From assembly GCA_903867285.1 (NCBI GenBank), contig CAIPQX010000092.1:1-11532 (forward strand): a DNA stretch of 11,532 bases, in the 5' to 3' direction. Source of the DNA: an uncultured Actinomycetes bacterium (GTDB lineage Bacteria > Actinomycetota > Actinomycetes > Nanopelagicales > Nanopelagicaceae). The notes below the pieces were generated by a model, which was given only the letters and a program-made list of their open reading frames with translations, made no database searches and was not told the DNA's origin. Of this stretch, positions 7,829 through 11,532 are shown one piece after another (positions within the stretch are counted from its first letter, which is position 1; every line of letters begins with the position of its first letter). The translations under genes were made by a program, and so were the position numbers.

Positions 7829-8409
7829 GGATTGATCTCGAAATCAGGATCTACAAAAGCCAACAACTTCGGGTTTTCACGAATATGATCGATAAATTCC
7901 TTAGGCGCTTTCTCCAAGAAGTGAGCCATTGGAACGATGACGTAAAGAGAGCTAGCGCGCACGGCGATGGGACCTTCGAAAGATTCTAGGTGCCCCTGCG
8001 CTTCGGCATAAACTTTGCGACCCGATTGTCCAGTGATCTGCGCGGTGATATACAACTTGCTCCCTACCGGAACTGGCAGAACAAAGTCTGTTTCTAAGCG
8101 CGCGGTAACAGCCGGCGCGCGGATGAGCCACATTAATTTTCCGAGAGCCTCATCAAATGCGAGCGAAAGCAATCCGCCATGCGCCAACCCTGGTGCACCT
8201 TGATGATTGGTGGTCACGGTGAAGATCGCGGTTATGTTCTGCCCCTCGCCGGCATGCGCAACGAGGTGTAAACCTGTCGGATGTAAATCACCGCAGCCGA
8301 AACAATTCGCGTAATGAGATGGAATTTGGGTGCCTGGTGCCGGAGCTAATGGATGACGCTCAGGTATCACTGCATCACGTGGTGGAGTGGTGCTCGCTAC
8401 TCGACTCAT
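7825..8409 (-). CDS. Hotdog-fold thioesterase, PaaI family
   Basis: This is probably a cytosolic acyl- or aryl-CoA thioesterase; the substrate is unknown. The 194-residue protein has an N-terminal CFGCG element (36-40) followed by PTGLHL, common in this subgroup, and the hotdog core with the HGG motif (His77-Gly79) inside PGLAHGGLLSLAFDEALG, where Asp86 and Glu87 supply acidic residues on the core helix. The C-terminal 35 residues (after about 160) extend beyond a minimal hotdog domain. ATG at 8409 is chosen because TAGGCT ends six bases upstream with no Shine-Dalgarno, matching other leaderless starts here. It leads the operon with dut and DUF3159 and diverges from the DUF3093 gene. Whether it acts with dut is not evident; the linkage may be only transcriptional. 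Confidence 0.82.
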   Translation of the reverse strand: MSRVASTTPPRDAVIPERHPLAPAPGTQIPSHYANCFGCGDLHPTGLHLVAHAGEGQNITAIFTVTTNHQGAPGLAHGGLLSLAFDEALGKLMWLIRAPAVTARLETDFVLPVPVGSKLYITAQITGQSGRKVYAEAQGHLESFEGPIAVRASSLYVIVPMAHFLEKAPKEFIDHIRENPKLLAFVDPDFEINP

Positions 8410-8415
8410 GGCGTG

Positions 8416-8421
8416 AGCCTA
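8416..8421 (-). promoter_or_regulatory. Predicted -10 element for leaderless thioesterase-dut-DUF3159 operon
   Basis: Minus-strand TAGGCT is followed by six bases and then the ATG at 8409. No Shine-Dalgarno. It lies only 23 bases from the opposite-facing -10 of the DUF3093 gene, so the two promoters share DNA. Confidence 0.55.
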
Positions 8422-8454
8422 ACGGATTGGGCTGAGCTAGCGGGTAGCGTTAGG
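8418..8454. repeat. 7-bp inverted repeat covering both divergent -10 elements
   Basis: CCTAACG at 8418-8424 is the exact reverse complement of CGTTAGG at 8448-8454, separated by 23 bases and centred in the 47-base gap between the thioesterase and DUF3093 genes. The arms touch each predicted -10. It may be a shared operator or simply similar promoter cores arranged symmetrically. Confidence 0.35.
8445..8450 (+). promoter_or_regulatory. Predicted -10 element for leaderless DUF3093 transcript
   Basis: TAGCGT is followed by TAGGGC (six bases) and then the ATG at 8457. There is no Shine-Dalgarno. No -35 is recognisable, and its position would overlap the -10 of the divergent operon. Confidence 0.5.
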
Positions 8455-8456
8455 GC

Positions 8457-8909
8457 ATGAGTAAACACTCCGGAATTTATAAGGAGCGATCCCCGTGGCC
8501 AATCTGGCTCTGGCTCTTTCTGCTCTTTCTCGCAACCAGTCTCGCCCTCGCTTTTTGGGCAGCGCTCGGCACCCGGTGGGGCTGGATCACTATGCTCGTT
8601 CAGCTTCTAGGGTTGCTCTACATCTCACAACGCTCTGTTCTCACCGTTGAAGTGACCACGCAAGAATTGCGAGTAGGAGAAGCGACGATCGAGCGCAAAT
8701 TCCTAGGCACGGTTACCGCTCTCTCGACTGATGAGATGCGCCAATGGCGCGGTCCGCTCTCAGACCCGGCGGGATATATGGCCCTGCGCTTCTGGCTCTC
8801 GCGTGGAGTTAAGGTAGAGATCAACGATCCGAAGGATCCGACCCCTTACTGGCTAATAAGCAGTAAAAAAGCGCAACCGCTAGCGGCTGCGCTTCAAGAT
8901 AGAGATTAA
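8457..8909 (+). CDS. DUF3093 family membrane protein
   Basis: This is a small actinobacterial membrane protein of unknown function, 150 residues. After a short charged N-terminus (Tyr8, Glu10, Arg11 and Trp14 are typical positions) come two hydrophobic segments, about 17-35 and 41-57, rich in Trp and Leu. A cytoplasmic domain with family features follows: ELRVGEA (70-76), a GPLSDPAGYMALRFW stretch (99-113), and VEINDPKDPTPYWLISSKK near 120-138. The ATG at 8457 follows a -10-like TAGCGT by six bases and has no Shine-Dalgarno. It lies divergent from the dut operon and convergent with DUF4193, five bases apart at the stops. An order of dut, DUF3093 then DUF4193 is, as I recall, shared with Mycobacterium (Rv2697c-Rv2699c). 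The last codons also carry the DUF4193 terminator on the other strand. Confidence 0.88.
   Translation: MSKHSGIYKERSPWPIWLWLFLLFLATSLALAFWAALGTRWGWITMLVQLLGLLYISQRSVLTVEVTTQELRVGEATIERKFLGTVTALSTDEMRQWRGPLSDPAGYMALRFWLSRGVKVEINDPKDPTPYWLISSKKAQPLAAALQDRD
8865..8894 (-). terminator. Intrinsic terminator of DUF4193, inside the DUF3093 coding sequence
   Basis: Bases 8869-8894 form a hairpin: AAGCGCA pairs with TGCGCTT, one mismatch follows, then CCGC pairs with GCGG around a tiny centre. Read on the minus strand, six T's (A-run at 8865-8870 on plus) follow the stem. It starts about 20 bases past the DUF4193 stop. There is no T-run on the plus strand, so it should act on DUF4193 transcripts only. 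Confidence 0.8.
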
Positions 8910-8914
8910 AGAAA

Positions 8915-9211
8915 CTATTCGCAATCCTTGCAAACAGCCTTGGCGCCTTCACCCTTTGCCAATTGGGAAGTGTGGTGAACGAGGAAGCAACGCGAACAAG
9001 TAAATTCGTCGGTCTGCTTTGGAACAACTCGAACAGTCAGCTCTTCGCCAGATAAATCAGCACCTGGAAGTTCTAGGTTCTCCGCGGCATCTTCTTCATC
9101 GATATCAACTTGACCTGATTGAGCATCAGCTCGACGGGCTTTTAACTCTTCAAGGGATTCCTCATGAAGTTCTTCATCCGTCTTTCTGGGTGTGTCGTAA
9201 TCGGTTGCCAT
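8915..9211 (-). CDS. DUF4193 family zinc-ribbon-like protein
   Basis: This is a 98-residue protein strongly conserved across Actinomycetota, with no function I can assign. It begins MATDYDTPRKTDEEL, continues with a very acidic stretch (ESLEELKARRADAQSG, then DIDEEDAAENLELPGADLSGEEL, about 18-58), and ends with a two-pair cysteine motif: CSRC near 77-80 and CKDC at 94-97, with His residues between (LVHH). This would be a small metal-binding ribbon. It has the best ribosome binding site in the window and its own intrinsic terminator, so it looks like a well-expressed single-gene unit. The conserved metal motif and acidic N-terminus would suit a protein partner or RNA polymerase/ribosome-associated factor, but that is speculation. 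Confidence 0.92.
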   Translation of the reverse strand: MATDYDTPRKTDEELHEESLEELKARRADAQSGQVDIDEEDAAENLELPGADLSGEELTVRVVPKQTDEFTCSRCFLVHHTSQLAKGEGAKAVCKDCE

Positions 9212-9215
9212 GGTG

Positions 9216-9224
9216 CACCTCCTT
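9216..9224 (-). promoter_or_regulatory. Strong Shine-Dalgarno for DUF4193
   Basis: AAGGAGGTG on the minus strand is a near-perfect anti-16S match, with GGAGG ending six bases before the ATG. It fixes the start at 9211. It contrasts with the leaderless starts of neighbouring genes and implies a 5' UTR and efficient initiation. Confidence 0.9.
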
Positions 9225-9328
9225 CGCGTCTATCTACTACAGAGCGCATCCGCCTCAATGGGGGACGCTGAACTGCCTACCAGGGCGGATAGTGTCTTAT
9301 AAAGCCCTGTCTTGGCTAATTAACACTC

Positions 9329-9362
9329 GGCGTGTCGCCTTTATTCCCGAGATTCACGGGAA
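9329..9362 (-). terminator. Possible weak terminator hairpins after the desaturase
   Basis: TTCCCG (9344-9349) pairs with CGGGAA (9357-9362) around a seven-base loop, 20 bases beyond the desaturase stop, and a second small hairpin GGCG-ACA-CGCC follows at 9329-9339 on the minus strand. Neither is followed by a T-run, so Rho-independent termination is doubtful; they may be 3' end stabilisers. Confidence 0.25.
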
Positions 9363-9381
9363 AGTTTAAGATGTAGCCCTC

Positions 9382-10347
9382 TTAGAGCAGTCGCAGCGGC
9401 TCTTGGCCGCGGGCAATCAACCGTTCAAAGTGATTTTCACGCTTGTCGACAAAGGTAGCAACATCGCTGGTGCTCTTCTTTATATAAGCTGCTAACTCAT
9501 CGCGCGCAGCCGCGCCCTCACCCGTCAAAGTTTCAAGTTCGAAAATCCCCCAGGCCCGCAGTACGGGAAGAACAACATCTTCCAAGTGGAGCTTCAGATC
9601 ATAAATGCCGGCGAGAGCAATCTGCACCGACTTACGTCCCCAGCCTGGCATTCCTGCTCCTGGCATCTGGAAGTGAATCAATACATCTTTAATCGCGCAC
9701 ATGGAAGCATTTGGTTCTAACTTGATTGCTGCGGCGATGAGGTTGCGATAAAACAACATATGCAAGTTTTCATCGAGCGCTACGCGCGCCAACATTCCCT
9801 CGCAAATTGGGTCATCAGAGATTCGACCGGTGTTGCGATGCGAAATACGAGTAGCAAGTTCTTGGAAAGTTACATAGGCAATGGTGTGCAACATGTCATT
9901 TGGGTAAGGCGTTTGATATCCAACTTGCATATGCGCCATGCGCAGATCTTCTAGCTCAATGGGATCTACTCCACGAGTAGCCATCAGGTAATCGCGAAGA
10001 ACGATTCCATGTCGAGCCTCTTCGGCGGTCCAGCGATTGATCCAGGTATTCCATGCACCATCACGACTCGTCGCGAAGGCAATCTCAGTGTGATACGAAG
10101 GCAAATTATCTTCTGTTAAAAGATTGAGGATAAGTGAATCCTGCGCGATTGAAGTAAGTCTTGAATCTTTGGCTTCCCACGCATCACCGTTAAGTGGACC
10201 GGCAAAGGTGCGGCCTTCAGACCACGGGACATACTCGTGGGGATACCAATCTTTTGTAGTCCGAATATGGCGTTCAATTTCGACCGCAACAGCAGGTTCT
10301 AGATCACGAATCAATCGCATCTGAATCTTGGGATCGATCTGGGCCAT
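9382..10347 (-). CDS. Acyl-[acyl-carrier-protein] desaturase, soluble diiron type
   Basis: It likely introduces a double bond into an acyl-ACP chain using O2 and electrons from ferredoxin, adjusting membrane fluidity; it is cytosolic. At 321 residues it resembles the actinobacterial DesA1/DesA2 group. All six diiron ligands of the family can be placed: Glu79 (TEDNLP), Glu110 and His113 (EEARHG), Glu163 (FQELAT), Glu193 and His196 (DENLHM). The 53-residue step from the second to the third ligand equals that of the plant delta-9 enzyme. The ATG at 10347 has a good Shine-Dalgarno seven bases upstream. It follows trmD by 57 bases on the same strand; no electron donor or reductase lies nearby. Chain length and bond position cannot be read from sequence; DesA2-like proteins are not all proven desaturases. 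Confidence 0.9.
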   Translation of the reverse strand: MAQIDPKIQMRLIRDLEPAVAVEIERHIRTTKDWYPHEYVPWSEGRTFAGPLNGDAWEAKDSRLTSIAQDSLILNLLTEDNLPSYHTEIAFATSRDGAWNTWINRWTAEEARHGIVLRDYLMATRGVDPIELEDLRMAHMQVGYQTPYPNDMLHTIAYVTFQELATRISHRNTGRISDDPICEGMLARVALDENLHMLFYRNLIAAAIKLEPNASMCAIKDVLIHFQMPGAGMPGWGRKSVQIALAGIYDLKLHLEDVVLPVLRAWGIFELETLTGEGAAARDELAAYIKKSTSDVATFVDKRENHFERLIARGQEPLRLL

Positions 10348-10354
10348 TGACTAA

Positions 10355-10362
10355 CTCCTCTT
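10355..10362 (-). promoter_or_regulatory. Shine-Dalgarno for the desaturase
   Basis: AAGAGGAG on the minus strand ends seven bases before the ATG at 10347. It supports that start. The 57-base gap to trmD also holds a TACCTT hexamer on the minus strand that could be a -10, so the gene may have its own promoter as well as read-through from trmD; no trmD terminator is visible. Confidence 0.75.
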
Positions 10363-10404
10363 AAGATGTAAAGCAATGGGTGAAAGGTACCCTGCAGACG
10401 CTGG

Positions 10405-11115
10405 TTACTCGCGAGTTAGACGTCCCAACTTTGCCGTTCGCTGTGCTGCCTGGTCGGCGCGCCACGCTTTAATGAGCGCATGGTTACCTGAGAGAAGAAC
10501 TTCTGGCACTTCCAGACCCCTCCAGGTGGCGGGCTTGGTGAAATTAGGATATTCGACCACGTCGTCGGGTAACGAGTGAGATTCCTCGGTAAGAGATTCA
10601 GGATTTCCTAGTACTCCGGGAATTAAACGAATAATCGCTTCCATGGTGACCAAGGTGGCAACTTCTCCCCCACCTAAAACATAATCTCCAATTGAGAGCT
10701 CACGCACTCGAACATTGGGAAGCGTCTGGTAGTACTCAGTGACTCGAAAATCAATTCCTTCATAACGGCCGCAGGCAAAGATGAGGTGCTCACTATGCGA
10801 AAGTTCTTCGGCCAACTTCTGCGTCAACTTTTCTCCAGCTGGAGTCAAGATAATCAGATCATGGATTGCAGCAGCTGAACCAGCAAGAACTTGATCAATC
10901 GCCTTTCCCCAAGGTTCGGGTGACATAACCATCCCGGCACCGCCGCCATATGGGGTGTCATCTACGCTCTTGTGGACCCCATGAGCCTGCTCGCGCAGAT
11001 CATGGATGCGAATATCAATCAAGCCATTCTCTTCGGCCTTACCGATGAGAGAGAGCTTGAGAGGGGCGAAATAGTCAGGGAATATCGTGATCAGATCAAA
11101 GGAGATGTTACTCAT
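10405..11115 (-). CDS. trmD: tRNA (guanine-37-N1)-methyltransferase
   Basis: It methylates N1 of G37 next to the anticodon using S-adenosylmethionine, preventing +1 frameshifting; it acts as a homodimer with a SPOUT trefoil-knot SAM site. With the start at ATG 11115 the protein is 236 residues, normal for the family, and begins NISFDLITIFPDYF like its relatives. Visible motifs are DDTPYGGGAGMVM (52-64), FACGRYEGIDFRV (113-125), the knot ELSIGDYVLGGGEVATLVTMEA (139-160), IPGVLGN (165-171), Asp184 at the probable catalytic-base position, and VPEVLLSGNH (203-212). The reading frame stays open upstream to 11220, but that extension would lie inside rimM and does not look like TrmD. The start overlaps the end of rimM by eight bases, indicating translational coupling. 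Confidence 0.97.
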   Translation of the reverse strand: MSNISFDLITIFPDYFAPLKLSLIGKAEENGLIDIRIHDLREQAHGVHKSVDDTPYGGGAGMVMSPEPWGKAIDQVLAGSAAAIHDLIILTPAGEKLTQKLAEELSHSEHLIFACGRYEGIDFRVTEYYQTLPNVRVRELSIGDYVLGGGEVATLVTMEAIIRLIPGVLGNPESLTEESHSLPDDVVEYPNFTKPATWRGLEVPEVLLSGNHALIKAWRADQAAQRTAKLGRLTRE

Positions 11116-11532
11116 CGCCCGCGCCGCTCTCACTGGAGTCATGGAGCTCAAGAAGTCCCTCGGGCGGGAGAACGACAATTCTGCGATTTTCGATGTCGAC
11201 CTCCGGAACAAATTCAGCAATAAATGGAATCAGAATTTCGCCACGATCGCCCTTGATGGCAAGCAGATCTTGGCCAGGGAGATTGAGAACATCAGTTAAC
11301 TCTCCAATTTTCAGACCAGATTGAAGTACAACATCGCAACCGATCAATTGCTGTACATGGTATTCATCTTCAAATGCGGCTTCTTCACTCATATCAACGT
11401 CAGCGAGCAGCAGCGTGTCACGCACCTTTTCAATTGCAGTGCGATCATTAACTTCCGAAAATTTTAGGAGCAAGATTCCATTGTGATCGCGCGCCGATGC
11501 AATGGTATAAGGACCATTTGATTCGGTATCAG
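11108..11532 (-). CDS. rimM: Ribosome maturation factor RimM, N-terminus cut by window edge
   Basis: RimM binds ribosomal protein S19 and helps mature the 30S subunit head. The gene runs off the right edge; 140 residues of about 170 are in the window, read in the frame whose first full codon starts at 11530. The visible part holds the end of the N-terminal beta-barrel domain (GILLLKFSEVNDRTAIEKVRD, TLLLADVD) and the complete PRC-barrel: EYHVQQLIGCDV, IGELTDVLNLPGQDLLAIKG, EILIPFIAEFVPEVDIENRRIVVLPPEGLLEL. An internal TTG at 11473 would give a shorter protein but cuts the first domain, so it is not the start. The TAA lies within the beginning of trmD. RimM-trmD adjacency is the standard bacterial arrangement, usually with rpsP and a KH-domain gene upstream. 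Confidence 0.93.
   Translation of the reverse strand, partial: DTESNGPYTIASARDHNGILLLKFSEVNDRTAIEKVRDTLLLADVDMSEEAAFEDEYHVQQLIGCDVVLQSGLKIGELTDVLNLPGQDLLAIKGDRGEILIPFIAEFVPEVDIENRRIVVLPPEGLLELHDSSESGAGDE

Larger units (their letters stand above)
9212..9381. other. Longest non-coding gap in the window: DUF4193 leader and desaturase 3' region
   Basis: These 170 bases separate the desaturase stop from the DUF4193 start, both genes reading leftward. They should hold the DUF4193 promoter and 5' UTR. A TAGTAGAT-like stretch on the minus strand around 9230-9240, just upstream of the Shine-Dalgarno, is a weak -10 candidate. I saw no tRNA-like or riboswitch-like fold and no convincing small ORF. Confidence 0.6.

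Noticed and set aside
8869..8894. Possible terminator for DUF3093 on the plus strand
   Set aside because: The hairpin is inside the gene, before its stop, and no T-run follows on the plus strand; it works only for the minus strand.
9019..9369. 116-codon open frame on the plus strand across the DUF4193 start
   Set aside because: Its first half is antisense to DUF4193 and the rest covers the promoter/UTR gap. No ribosome binding site or family signal is seen.
11116..11220. N-terminal extension of TrmD
   Set aside because: It overlaps conserved rimM coding sequence and is unlike any TrmD N-terminus that I know; the ATG at 11115 fits the family.
1..11532. CRISPR arrays, transposons, prophage, defence or toxin-antitoxin modules
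   Set aside because: No repeated spacer pattern, transposase, integrase, terminal repeats or toxin-like small gene pair was found; all genes belong to housekeeping or conserved actinobacterial families.

Overview
The window is a stretch of ordinary bacterial chromosome from a member of the Actinomycetota. The strongest evidence is the set of small proteins matching families largely restricted to that phylum (DUF3093, DUF4193 and DUF3159) and the tandem ceoB/ceoC-type TrkA proteins. The gene order also broadly matches what I recall around dut in Mycobacterium (RNA methyltransferase, ceoB, ceoC, DUF3159, dut, DUF3093, DUF4193). Base composition is near half G+C by eye, which is low for this phylum. 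Gene packing is tight, with ATGA overlaps, convergent overlaps and no gap above about 170 bases. This suggests a streamlined, perhaps freshwater, actinobacterium (a Nanopelagicales-like or Luna-like lineage). That placement is inference from composition and compactness only.

Layout. Bases 1-5357 are a minus-strand series: a TRAM-domain RNA uridine methyltransferase, then aconitase, then the N-terminal three quarters of 1-deoxy-D-xylulose-5-phosphate synthase (dxs), which runs off the left edge. Diverging from the methyltransferase is a plus-strand pair of TrkA/RCK proteins (5433-6764). These meet head-on, with a 15-base overlap, a minus-strand operon read as hotdog thioesterase, then dUTPase, then DUF3159 membrane protein (8409 down to 6750), whose genes are joined by 4-base ATGA overlaps. 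DUF3093 (plus) diverges from the thioesterase and converges with DUF4193 (minus). DUF4193's intrinsic terminator lies inside the 3' end of the DUF3093 gene. The right end is minus strand: rimM (5' end outside the window), overlapping trmD, then a soluble acyl-ACP desaturase.

Functionally this is core housekeeping: isoprenoid precursors (dxs), the TCA cycle (acn), RNA modification and ribosome maturation (MTase, trmD, rimM), potassium-transport gating (ceoB/ceoC), nucleotide hygiene (dut), membrane lipid unsaturation (desaturase), and conserved actinobacterial proteins of unknown role.

The clearest structural signal is in regulation. Five genes at the head of transcription units (dxs, MTase, ceoB, thioesterase, DUF3093) have a TANNNT -10-like hexamer ending 6-7 bases before the start codon and no Shine-Dalgarno, the arrangement expected for leaderless mRNAs. 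DUF4193 and the desaturase instead have strong Shine-Dalgarno sequences. I saw no CRISPR array, insertion sequence, prophage, toxin-antitoxin or defence system, tRNA or rRNA, and nothing that looks like an undescribed multi-gene system.
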